A stretch of 7,587 nt of DNA from an uncultured Peptococcaceae bacterium (GCA_900556545.1 USPE01000086.1:1-7587), one strand, 5' to 3'; counted from the stretch's first letter, positions 1-5,926 are shown. The notes: generated by a model not told the origin, from the letters alone. Program-made: numbers and translations.

Positions 1-1603
1 AGTCCAATTCTTCCATACGCTGACATAAAAATAAAATCGGCGTATTGGCCTCTGCTGCTTTTTCCTGTGCAATGGTCAGCATCTGCACCTGGTTGGCCAT
101 GAGAATATCGTAACAGTCCACACCCAGCTGCGGGTAAGCATAATTGACCATGCAGCCGGCAAACAGCGCTACCCTTTGCCGCGGATGCTTTAGCGGTGCT
201 TTGTTGCACAACCGTTCAGGCAGAGACTGGCTGGATAAGGTGGGCAGCAGTCGTTCCTGTGGTATACCGGCCATGCCCATTTTTTCCAGATTGAAACGCA
301 GATGTGCGTCCTGCTGCTGTTGCTTTAAGGCAATACCCTGTACTTGCCGGCCGATTTTGGTCAAGGGCTTCAGTGCATTGGCACCCAGCAAAGAAAAAAC
401 GGTATCTTTCATCCAGCCGTTGCCTTCTGTGCGGGCTTTTTCTTCACGCAGCTGCAAAATCATCTGCGGTACAGGCATATGGAGCGGGCAGGTGTCGATA
501 CATCGCTGACAGCCGATACAGAGTGATAGGCCTGCTTCTTCCAGTTTTTCTGATTGGCTGGCATGAAAAGCGGTAAACACAGTGCCGCGGCCGCCGAGAT
601 ATTTATAGCCGAATTGATCGCCAATGGCGCTGTAAACCGGACAGGTGTTGAGACAACTGCCGCAGTTCAGGCAATACAGGACCGACTGACAGCCGGCGTC
701 AATGGCCTGTTGCCGTCCTTGCTTTAATAGAATGACATGGACTGCTTGCGGCCCTTGCCCGCCCTGCAGAAAATCCATAGCCGGGTGGGAGAATCGGCTG
801 ACTCCGTCGATAATGGAAACATAAGTGCCGATGTCCTGTCCGCAGCCATAGGTGGAGGCACTGCGCACAACGGTGAGACCGTCGGCAAAGTGAGGTACAA
901 TTTTTTCAATACCGGCGATGACGATATGGGTAGACGGCATGCTGGTGACACAGCGAATATTGCCTTCGTTTTCAGTCAGAAAGACAGCGCCGGTGTCGGC
1001 TGCAATGGCATTGGCTCCGGAGATGCCTACCTCTGCCTGCAAGAATACAGCACGCAACGCACGACGAGCAGCGCCTACTAATAATTCAGGATCGTCTGAC
1101 AGTGTTTCCTGTAAATCCTGGGCCAATAGCTGGGCACATTCCACTCTGGTCAGATGGCAGGCCGGCGCTAATGTGTGAGCCGATTTTCCCTTACCTTCCA
1201 GCTGAGCCAGGCGATCACCCAGGTCGGTTTCGTAAACGGTGGCACCTTGCTGCTGCAAACGGCTGGTGACGGCAATTTCTTTTCCTGTGTTGGTCTTGGA
1301 TTTGACTACCAACCCCTCGCCCACCAGATTGGCAATATAATCTGCCGCCGCCTGGTTATCCTCCGCCAGATATACCTGAAATCCCCGCTGTTCCATAGCG
1401 GCAATGGCCTGGGGCAGTAATTGATCCAGATTGGCAATGGCAGTTTCTTTTATCTGCTGCAGAACCGGTGACAGTTCAGGATGGGCCTGCACGGTGCGGA
1501 CAATGCCGGGCCGCAGATGGTCGATGGTTGTATGTCGGCCAATCCAGGCAGGATGATCCTGCAGTCCGGCGTTAATTTTTTGTTGTAATATCCCATTGGG
1601 CAT
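1..1603 (-). CDS. lutB: LutB-LutA-like fused iron-sulfur lactate-utilisation protein (3' end beyond window)
   Basis: By family knowledge this is part of a cytoplasmic iron-sulfur L-lactate oxidation complex (LutABC/LldEFG type). Reading the reverse strand gives about 534 uninterrupted residues running off the left edge. Residues about 60-300 are a LUD domain, seen in the blocks VVKSK, VGISGANAIAADTGAV, NEGNIRCVTSMPSTHIVIAG and IEKIVP. Two ferredoxin-like 4Fe-4S motifs follow: C311-x2-C314-x2-C317-x3-C321-P and C362-x2-C365-x2-C368-x3-C372-P. Near residue 480 a third unit begins (VALFAGCMVNYAYP, C484), resembling the first cysteine-rich CCG domain of LutA/GlcF. LutB and LutA are separate proteins in Bacillus, so this looks like a fusion. 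The ATG at 1603 is chosen because GGAGG (1615-1611) lies 7 bases upstream. The thi operon is divergent. Substrate assignment (lactate rather than another 2-hydroxy acid) is inference. Confidence 0.9.
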   Translation of the reverse strand, partial: MPNGILQQKINAGLQDHPAWIGRHTTIDHLRPGIVRTVQAHPELSPVLQQIKETAIANLDQLLPQAIAAMEQRGFQVYLAEDNQAAADYIANLVGEGLVVKSKTNTGKEIAVTSRLQQQGATVYETDLGDRLAQLEGKGKSAHTLAPACHLTRVECAQLLAQDLQETLSDDPELLVGAARRALRAVFLQAEVGISGANAIAADTGAVFLTENEGNIRCVTSMPSTHIVIAGIEKIVPHFADGLTVVRSASTYGCGQDIGTYVSIIDGVSRFSHPAMDFLQGGQGPQAVHVILLKQGRQQAIDAGCQSVLYCLNCGSCLNTCPVYSAIGDQFGYKYLGGRGTVFTAFHASQSEKLEEAGLSLCIGCQRCIDTCPLHMPVPQMILQLREEKARTEGNGWMKDTVFSLLGANALKPLTKIGRQVQGIALKQQQQDAHLRFNLEKMGMAGIPQERLLPTLSSQSLPERLCNKAPLKHPRQRVALFAGCMVNYAYPQLGVDCYDILMANQVQMLTIAQEKAAEANTPILFLCQRMEELD

Positions 1604-1610
1604 GGTGATT

Positions 1611-1615
1611 CCTCC
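1611..1615 (-). promoter_or_regulatory. Ribosome binding site of the lut-type gene
   Basis: On the minus strand GGAGG sits 7 bases before the ATG at 1603. It fixes the start of the lut-type gene, whose reading frame is otherwise open-ended in the window. Confidence 0.85.
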
Positions 1616-1628
1616 ATTCTCCATTGAT

Positions 1629-1658
1629 AGTGATTGTCAGAATAATTTCACAATCACT
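1629..1658. repeat. 9-bp inverted repeat in the lut 5' leader
   Basis: AGTGATTGT (1629-1637) and ACAATCACT (1650-1658) are perfect inverted copies with a 12-base spacer. A third copy of the core, TGATTGT, lies at 1667-1673. If the -10 at 1711-1716 is right, this lies in the lut mRNA leader about 14 bases upstream of the ribosome site. It could be an RNA hairpin or a protein operator; the three regularly placed half-sites make an operator plausible. Confidence 0.5.
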
Positions 1659-1674
1659 TGTATATTTGATTGTG

Positions 1675-1692
1675 GAAAGGTTAGAAAGGTTA
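1675..1692. repeat. Tandem 9-bp direct repeat near the lut transcription start
   Basis: GAAAGGTTA occurs twice back to back (1675-1683 and 1684-1692), just downstream of the predicted lut -10 on the minus strand. The copies are exact. A regulatory role is only a guess from position. Confidence 0.45.
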
Positions 1693-1710
1693 AAAAAGAT
1701 TCTGAGCAAA

Positions 1711-1719
1711 AGTATAGCA
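1711..1719 (-). promoter_or_regulatory. Probable extended -10 promoter for the lut-type gene
   Basis: On the minus strand the sequence TGC followed by TATACT (1716-1711) is an extended -10 element, about 108 bases upstream of the lut ATG. No good -35 is present at 17 bases. TTGGAA (1742-1737) is 20 bases away, which is too long. Such a promoter would fit dependence on an extended -10 or an activator. The start site would fall near 1704. Confidence 0.45.
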
Positions 1720-1767
1720 CAAATTTATGATTATCGTTCCAATTTTTTTCTGAAACCGGAAAGTGTT

Positions 1768-1779
1768 CTGTATACAATT
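1768..1779. promoter_or_regulatory. TGTATACA palindrome, candidate GntR-family operator (site 1)
   Basis: TGTATACA (1769-1776) is a perfect 8-bp palindrome in the context CTGTATACAATT. Sites of the TTGTATACAA type are typical of FadR-subfamily GntR regulators, which often control organic-acid and lactate genes. It lies about 55 bases upstream of the predicted lut -10. A matching second site is at 1848-1859. No regulator gene is in the window, so this is inference from shape and position. Confidence 0.4.
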
Positions 1780-1847
1780 TGATGAAAGATATTGTAATGT
1801 GGATATGTTTCATGATAAAAGAAAATTGAGGTAAGACAGTGTAAAGG

Positions 1848-1859
1848 TTTGTATACAAA
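1848..1859. promoter_or_regulatory. TTTGTATACAAA palindrome, candidate GntR-family operator (site 2)
   Basis: This is a perfect 12-bp palindrome sharing the TGTATACA core with 1769-1776. The two centres are 81 bases apart. Two matched palindromes upstream of a lactate-type gene would fit cooperative or looping binding of a GntR-type repressor. The palindrome could instead act on a transcript of the adjacent inverted repeat (1891-2051). Confidence 0.45.
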
Positions 1860-1890
1860 ATCGGGATAAATGAATCCTGTTATGTGTAAG

Positions 1891-2051
1891 TTTCATCGGG
1901 CAATATCTGTTGCAGCGTCCACACGCTGCTCTGGACAGTAGCTGCACGTATTTTTGTCGCTTTGGACTGCGTCCAGCTCCATAAAATACGTTTGCCACAG
2001 TCCATCCAGAGGTGGACTTTCTGCAAAGAGATTGCCCTCTTGCGGATGAAA
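1891..2051. repeat. Large nested inverted repeat: candidate structured RNA or miniature mobile element
   Basis: The two halves pair in order from the outside: TTTCATC 1891-1897 with 2045-2051; GGGCAAT 1898-1904 with 2031-2037; TCT 1906-1908 with 2027-2029; TTGCAG 1910-1915 with 2021-2026; GTCCAC 1917-1922 with 2012-2017; CTCTGGA 1929-1935 with 2005-2011; ACGTATTTT 1946-1954 with 1983-1991; and TGGAC 1963-1967 with 1971-1975. That is about 50 base pairs in one long rod, with an internal loop (1936-1945 against 1992-2004). It is visibly richer in G and C than the flanks. TGTTATG occurs on both sides (1878-1884 and 2056-2062), like a target duplication. The rod-with-bubble shape recalls 6S RNA, but I recognise no conserved 6S sequence. 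The strand is undetermined. Confidence 0.65.
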
Positions 2052-2130
2052 GAAATGTTATGACAAGCGGAGTAAACATATTGTATTTTGGATAGTGCTA
2101 TCTTTTTTTCTACAGTAAATTTATACTATC

Positions 2131-2159
2131 TTGACAGAAAAAAGGCCACTTGCTATACT
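2131..2159 (+). promoter_or_regulatory. Sigma-A promoter of the thi operon
   Basis: TTGACA (2131-2136), a 17-base spacer and TATACT (2154-2159) form a near-perfect vegetative promoter. Transcription would start near 2165-2167, giving a leader of about 147 bases before thiS. The strength of this promoter makes the terminator-like hairpin just downstream a likely control point. Confidence 0.88.
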
Positions 2160-2180
2160 AGAACGCAGATAGCTTGTTGC

Positions 2181-2246
2181 AGAACAGGGCATAAAATGGG
2201 GAGCACCACCCGGGGTGTTTTCTTTTTTATGCCCTGTTTTTGTTTT
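2181..2246 (+). terminator. Terminator-like hairpin in the thi leader (attenuator candidate)
   Basis: AACAGGGCATAAAA (2183-2196) pairs perfectly with 2225-2238 over 14 bases, extendable to 16 with A2181-T2240 and a G-T pair. A T-rich run (2237-2246) follows. The 28-base loop can itself fold through CACC (2204-2207 or 2207-2210) with GGTG (2214-2217). The hairpin begins only about 16 bases after the predicted start, and thiS lies downstream, so transcription must pass it. CAGATA (2166-2171) can pair with TATCTG (2246-2251), enclosing the hairpin. None of the conserved TPP riboswitch blocks is seen. I recall that a candidate RNA motif has been named for its association with thiS, but I cannot confirm membership by eye. 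Confidence 0.8.
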
Positions 2247-2298
2247 ATCTGTATTGATTTTAATAAAAAAGAATTGCACATGAATGCAAAACGGATAC

Positions 2299-2306
2299 GA
2301 GGTGAT
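2299..2306 (+). promoter_or_regulatory. Ribosome binding site that sets a TTG start for thiS
   Basis: GAGGTGAT lies 8 bases (counting from GAGGTG) before TTG at 2313. An ATG 33 bases further upstream (2280) is in frame but has only A-rich sequence before it. Starting at the TTG also gives the usual ThiS beginning, with QINGA directly after the first residue. Confidence 0.75.
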
Positions 2307-2312
2307 AGCACA

Positions 2313-2507
2313 TTGCAGATTAATGGAGCGGCAGTGACAGCGGAAAAAGGTATGACACTGCTGGAATATTTAACAGAGCAACAATATGTATTGGAACGGA
2401 TTGCGGTGGAATACAACGGCAATATCGTGCAGCGTGAGCAATATGGCGAGATTGTGTTGCAGGAAGAGGATCATATTGAAATTGTCAGTTTTGTAGGTGG
2501 TGGTTGA
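2313..2507 (+). CDS. thiS: Sulfur carrier protein ThiS
   Basis: ThiS is a small ubiquitin-fold protein. Its C-terminal glycine is adenylated by ThiF and converted to a thiocarboxylate, the sulfur donor for thiazole synthesis by ThiG. From the TTG start it is 64 residues, the normal size (E. coli ThiS is 66). It shows the family blocks ALTVAEKGMTLLEYL-like helix 1 (here VTAEKGMTLLEYL), VEYNGNIVQREQY, and the tail IEIVSFVGGG with the required C-terminal Gly-Gly. If translation began at ATG 2280 the protein would carry 11 extra, mostly basic residues that the family lacks. It is first in the thi operon; the next gene starts one base after its stop, so translation is probably coupled. Confidence 0.93.
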   Translation: MQINGAAVTAEKGMTLLEYLTEQQYVLERIAVEYNGNIVQREQYGEIVLQEEDHIEIVSFVGGG

Positions 2508-2508
2508 G

Positions 2509-3303
2509 ATGGAAGTGGTGATAAACGGCAAGAAGACAGAAACCAGCTGCTGTTATTTACAGGAGTTGGTGGCTGGGCAACAGGGACAGACATTGCTTTA
2601 TAATGGCTATCAAACAGAAGAAAACCTGCCCTTGCAGGCAGGTGATCAGATCGTCATTCTGCCCAGGGGTGTCATGCCTGACAGGGACAGTTGGGAATCT
2701 ATGCTGGCAGTTCGCCATACGCCGCCGGTGCATGAGCGCATTCGGCAGGGAGCAGTGGCCATTGCCGGACTGGGCGGTTTGGGCTCTCATATCGCCGTAA
2801 TGCTGGCGCGGGCAGGAATTGGAAAGCTGCTGCTGGTGGATTTTGATACAGTGGAAATCAGCAACTTGAATCGGCAGCATTATGCAGTGCGGCATTTGGG
2901 TATGCCCAAAACAGAAGCGTTGGCCATGCAGCTGCAGGAAATCAATCCCTTTGTGCAGATTACGACCAGACAGGTGACGGTGTGTGCTGAAAATGCTGTC
3001 TCATTATTTGCTGACTGGCCGCTGGTGTGCGAAGCTTTTGACAATCCAGCCGCCAAAGCCATGCTGGTTAATACGCTGTTGGCTGACGGACAGAAACAAA
3101 TTGTAGCTGCCTCCGGCATGGCTGGGTATGGCAGCGCCAATCAGATTCAGACTGTGCGCAAAATAAAAGGGCTGTATCTCTGTGGCGATGAAAAAAGTGA
3201 GGCTGCAGTGGGGCAGAGTTTGATGGCACCAAGAGTGCAGATTTGTGCCGGACATCAGGCTAATATGGTCTTGCGATTGTTATTGGGACTCACAGCACCC
3301 TGA
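2509..3303 (+). CDS. thiF: ThiS adenylyltransferase ThiF with N-terminal ThiS-like domain
   Basis: ThiF is an E1-like enzyme that uses ATP to adenylate the ThiS C-terminus. Of its 264 residues, about 1-60 form a ThiS/MoaD-like ubiquitin fold (MEVVINGKK at the start, LQAGDQIVILPRGVMP at the end) without a terminal Gly-Gly, so this part cannot itself carry sulfur. The catalytic domain follows: nucleotide loop GLGGLGS (87-93), VDFD (D111), SNLNRQ (R122), PKTEA (K134), then ASGMAGYG and a C-terminal CAGHQANMVLRLLLG. The paired CXXC zinc ligands of E. coli ThiF are absent, as in the shorter clostridial-type ThiF. The start is ATG 2509, because AGGTGG (2495-2500) lies 8 bases upstream; an in-frame GTG at 2497 overlapping thiS is less likely. 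It sits in the operon between thiS and thiG. Confidence 0.93.
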   Translation: MEVVINGKKTETSCCYLQELVAGQQGQTLLYNGYQTEENLPLQAGDQIVILPRGVMPDRDSWESMLAVRHTPPVHERIRQGAVAIAGLGGLGSHIAVMLARAGIGKLLLVDFDTVEISNLNRQHYAVRHLGMPKTEALAMQLQEINPFVQITTRQVTVCAENAVSLFADWPLVCEAFDNPAAKAMLVNTLLADGQKQIVAASGMAGYGSANQIQTVRKIKGLYLCGDEKSEAAVGQSLMAPRVQICAGHQANMVLRLLLGLTAP

Positions 3304-3366
3304 CGAAAATGATTGACTCACATAGAAACATACTGAAATGAAAATAAGAACAGGAGAGATGTACAG

Positions 3367-4134
3367 ATGCAGGATCCATTGGTAATAGGCGGACATAGTT
3401 TTCAGTCCCGATTTATTTTAGGCTCAGGAAAGTTTTCATTGGATTTGATTCAGGCGGTGGCGGAGCAGGGTGGTGCTCAGATGATCACACTGGCTTTGCG
3501 GCGAGCCAACACAGGAGGCGCTGCGGATATTTTAGAATATATTCCCAAAGGGCTGACCTTATTGCCCAATACATCCGGCGCTCGCACAGCAGAAGAAGCG
3601 GTGCGGATCGCCCGTCTGGCCAGAGCCATCGGCTGCGGCGATTTTGTGAAAGTGGAAGTGATTCGGGACAGTAAATATTTGCTGCCCGATAATTATGAAA
3701 CCATTCGTGCCACAGAAATGCTGGCCAAAGAGGGATTTTTGGTGCTGCCCTATATGTATCCCGACCTGAATGTAGCCCGTTCTTTACAGGATGCCGGTGC
3801 AGCAGCAGTAATGCCGCTGGCAGCGCCTATTGGCAGCAATAAAGGGCTGCTGACTAAGGAATTTATACAAATTTTAGTAGATGAAATCGATCTGCCTGTG
3901 ATTGTGGATGCCGGGATTGGGCGGCCATCGCAGGCCTGTGAAGCCATGGAGCTGGGGGTAGATGCCATTATGGCCAATACCGCCATCGCCACTGCCGGTA
4001 ACGTGAAGCAAATGGCTGCGGCATTTCGGCTGGCCATTGAAGCAGGCCGTCAGGCCTATCTTTCCGGTTTGGGACGAGTGTTGGAAGGACGCGCAGAGGC
4101 ATCCAGTCCATTGACCGGTTTTTTGGAGGCGTAA
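3367..4134 (+). CDS. thiG: Thiazole synthase ThiG
   Basis: ThiG is a TIM-barrel enzyme that condenses 1-deoxy-D-xylulose 5-phosphate, dehydroglycine and ThiS-thiocarboxylate into the thiamin thiazole phosphate. Its 255 residues match the usual length. K95 in DFVKVEVIRD is at the position of the lysine that forms the imine with the sugar phosphate. Other family blocks are VIGGHSFQSRFILGSGKF (5-23), TLALRRAN, LLPNTSGARTAEEAVRIARL (65-84), AAVMPLAAPIGS, PVIVDAGIGRPS and MANTAIA. The start is set by AGGAGA at 3352-3357. A 63-base gap separates it from thiF, with no convincing promoter or terminator in it, so it is read as part of the same transcript. In the cell it works in complex with ThiH or with ThiS. 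Confidence 0.97.
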   Translation: MQDPLVIGGHSFQSRFILGSGKFSLDLIQAVAEQGGAQMITLALRRANTGGAADILEYIPKGLTLLPNTSGARTAEEAVRIARLARAIGCGDFVKVEVIRDSKYLLPDNYETIRATEMLAKEGFLVLPYMYPDLNVARSLQDAGAAAVMPLAAPIGSNKGLLTKEFIQILVDEIDLPVIVDAGIGRPSQACEAMELGVDAIMANTAIATAGNVKQMAAAFRLAIEAGRQAYLSGLGRVLEGRAEASSPLTGFLEA

Positions 4135-4137
4135 ATC

Positions 4138-5292
4138 ATGAACTTAAATGCCATTGACCCTATGTGTTATCTGCCGGATATGGAGCAGATTCAGTCAGAT
4201 ATTTTGGAAAAGGTGCTGCGCCGTACAGAAGCATATCAATATCAGGACTATACTGCCGCTGATGTACAGCGGGCGTTAGCAAAAGACAATTGTAGTATTG
4301 ATGATTTTGCGGCATTGCTTTCACCGGCGGCGCTGCCGTTTTTGGAACAGATGGCGCAAAAAGCCCAGCGGGAGACAAGAAAACACTTTGGCACCTCCGT
4401 TTGCTTATTTACGCCATTGTATATTGCCAATTATTGTGAGAATTATTGCGTCTACTGCGGTTTCAACTGTCATAATCATATTTTGCGGGCCAAGCTGTCG
4501 GAAGCAGAAATTGAGCAGGAGTTGCAAGCCATTGCAGCTACCGGACTGCAGGAAATTTTGCTGCTTACCGGGGAATCCAGAGCTGCTTCCAGTGTGGACT
4601 ATATTGGTCAGGCAGTCTCGCTGGCCAGTAAATATTTTAAAAATGTAGGCATTGAAATTTATCCGTTAAACAGCGATGAGTATGCTTATCTGCACCAATG
4701 CGGCGCTGATTTTGTTTCGGTTTATCAGGAAACCTATCATCCGGAGCGGTATGCACAGGTGCATTTGAGCGGTCATAAACGGGTATTTCCCTATCGTTTT
4801 TATGCACAGGAGCGGGCGCTTATGGGTGGTATGCGGGGTGTTGCCTTTGGTGCGTTGCTGGGGTTGGACGATTTTCGTAAAGATGCTTTTTCTGCCGGGC
4901 TGCATGCTTACTATACCCAGCAGAAATATCCCCAGGCAGAAATATCCTTTTCCTGTCCGCGTATGCGGCCTTATATCAACGGTGCGGATAATAATCCCAA
5001 TGATGTGCATGAACCACAGCTGCTGCAGGTTATGCTGGCGTATCGTCTATTTTTGCCCTTTGCCGGTATTACTATTTCTACACGGGAACGAGCCGGATTC
5101 CGGGACAATGTGGTAGGTATGTGCGCCACCAAAATATCCGCCGGTGTTCGGGTTGGTGTAGGCGGTCATGAAGAGGAACAAAAGGGCGACGAGCAGTTTG
5201 AGATTTCTGACCCACGCAGTGTGGAGGAAGTGGATGCCATGCTGCGGCAGAAAGGGCTACAGCCGGTTTATATTGATTATGTGAGGGTATAA
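4138..5292 (+). CDS. thiH: 2-iminoacetate synthase ThiH (radical SAM tyrosine lyase)
   Basis: ThiH cleaves L-tyrosine with S-adenosylmethionine to give dehydroglycine (2-iminoacetate) and p-cresol, supplying the C-N unit of the thiazole. It has 384 residues, close to E. coli ThiH (377). The radical-SAM cluster motif is C100-x3-C104-x2-C107 in NYCENYCVYCGF, followed by LLTGES and EIYPL. The C-terminal part, with FAGITISTRERAGFRDN and GVRVGVGG, is typical of the family. It starts 3 bases after thiG, with GGAGG inside the end of thiG, so the two are translationally linked. Use of ThiH rather than the oxygen-dependent glycine oxidase ThiO points to an anaerobe. Confidence 0.97.
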   Translation: MNLNAIDPMCYLPDMEQIQSDILEKVLRRTEAYQYQDYTAADVQRALAKDNCSIDDFAALLSPAALPFLEQMAQKAQRETRKHFGTSVCLFTPLYIANYCENYCVYCGFNCHNHILRAKLSEAEIEQELQAIAATGLQEILLLTGESRAASSVDYIGQAVSLASKYFKNVGIEIYPLNSDEYAYLHQCGADFVSVYQETYHPERYAQVHLSGHKRVFPYRFYAQERALMGGMRGVAFGALLGLDDFRKDAFSAGLHAYYTQQKYPQAEISFSCPRMRPYINGADNNPNDVHEPQLLQVMLAYRLFLPFAGITISTRERAGFRDNVVGMCATKISAGVRVGVGGHEEEQKGDEQFEISDPRSVEEVDAMLRQKGLQPVYIDYVRV

Positions 5293-5294
5293 CC

Positions 5295-5867
5295 ATGGAA
5301 TTGATTGCAGTAACCAATCGAGCATTATGCCATCAGGATTTTTTGCAGCAGTTGTATAAATTGGCCAATGCGCAGGTTGCGGCCATTATTTTGAGGGAAA
5401 AGGATTTATCGGCGGAGGCATATTTGCAGTTGGCTTATCAATGTCAGCAAGTATTGCAGCCTACCGCAGTTCCATTGATTTTGAATGGACATATTGCAGC
5501 GGCTCGGCAGTTAGGGATTGACGCGGTGCAGTTATCTTATCAGGATTTTGCTGCACAAAGACAGCAGCTGCAGAATTTTTCCCGCGTGCTGGTATCGGTG
5601 CATAGTGTGCAGGAAGGGCAGCAGGCTGCACAGTGGGGAGCTCATGCTCTGATTGCAGGGCATATCTTTCCCACAGACTGCAAAAAAGGAGTTGCTCCCA
5701 GAGGGCTGTCTTTTTTAGAACAAGTTTGTAATGCGGTAACAGTGCCGGTGTATGCCATCGGCGGTATTACCGCTGATACGCTGCCTTTGGTGCAGCAAAG
5801 CAAAGCAGCAGGTGTTTGCATCATGAGCCAGGCCATGCAGGAAAATTTTTTCTGGTTTCCGTATTGA
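5295..5867 (+). CDS. tenI: TenI-like thiazole tautomerase (thiamin-phosphate-synthase family)
   Basis: TenI aromatises the ThiG product to the carboxythiazole phosphate. Its fold is shared with ThiE, and many databases label such genes ThiE. I prefer TenI because the key blocks are TenI-like: VSVHSVQEG (H103, aligned with the catalytic His of B. subtilis TenI), GHIFPTDCKKG (122-132) and RGLSFL. The ThiE motif NDR is replaced by NGH (64-66), and the ThiE blocks VHLGQ and PTxTK are altered. LREKDL (33-38) and YAIGGI (153-158) are common to both families. At 190 residues it is slightly short: it ends just after VCIMSQAM, lacking the usual last helix. It starts 2 bases after thiH. Residual ThiE activity cannot be excluded by eye. 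Confidence 0.82.
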   Translation: MELIAVTNRALCHQDFLQQLYKLANAQVAAIILREKDLSAEAYLQLAYQCQQVLQPTAVPLILNGHIAAARQLGIDAVQLSYQDFAAQRQQLQNFSRVLVSVHSVQEGQQAAQWGAHALIAGHIFPTDCKKGVAPRGLSFLEQVCNAVTVPVYAIGGITADTLPLVQQSKAAGVCIMSQAMQENFFWFPY

Positions 5868-5892
5868 CAATCACAATAGAAGGTATTAAACT
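5864..5892 (+). promoter_or_regulatory. Sigma-A promoter of the tRNA-Pro gene
   Basis: TTGACA (5864-5869), a 17-base spacer and TAAACT (5887-5892) lie 40 bases upstream of the tRNA. The -35 overlaps the tenI stop codon (5865-5867). The -10 is only a 4-of-6 match to consensus. The TATATA at 5892-5897 is too far from the -35. Confidence 0.65.
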
Positions 5893-5926
5893 ATATAAAG
5901 TCGGATAGGTACTACCACCTTCTATT
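5875..5926. repeat. Perfect 10-bp inverted repeat straddling the tRNA promoter
   Basis: AATAGAAGGT (5875-5884) and ACCTTCTATT (5917-5926) are exact inverted copies with 32 bases between them. The left arm is in the promoter spacer and the right arm ends 5 bases before the tRNA. There is no T-run, so it is not an intrinsic terminator. In a transcript reading through from tenI it would form a hairpin just ahead of the tRNA, perhaps a processing site. As DNA it could be a protein site. Confidence 0.6.

Noticed and set aside
144..1420. Several plus-strand open frames opposite the lut-type gene
   Set aside because: They are antisense shadows of one continuous minus-strand gene with recognisable LUD and 4Fe-4S motifs.
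1891..2051. Firm call of 6S RNA (ssrS)
   Set aside because: Only the overall shape agrees. I could not identify conserved 6S sequence, a clear promoter or a terminator.
1810..2079. Open frame of 89 codons on the minus strand across the inverted repeat
   Set aside because: It has no family-like sequence and no good ribosome site, and the base pairing across the stretch explains its composition better.
2091..2109. GATAGTGCTATC followed by seven T as a terminator for the inverted repeat
   Set aside because: At most 4-5 weak A/T-rich pairs with a tiny loop; too unstable to call. It remains only a possible 3' end for a plus-strand RNA.
2160..2312. TPP riboswitch upstream of thiS
   Set aside because: The conserved CTGAGA and ACCTGATCTGGATAAT-type blocks are absent by eye, and the leader is short.
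3304..3366. Internal promoter between thiF and thiG (TTGACT at 3313-3318)
   Set aside because: No -10-like hexamer at 16-18 bases; CATACT lies only about 11 bases away.
5295..5867. Calling the last thi gene ThiE
   Set aside because: NGH replaces NDR and the GHIFPTDCKKG and VSVHS blocks are TenI-like; ThiE is kept only as an alternative.
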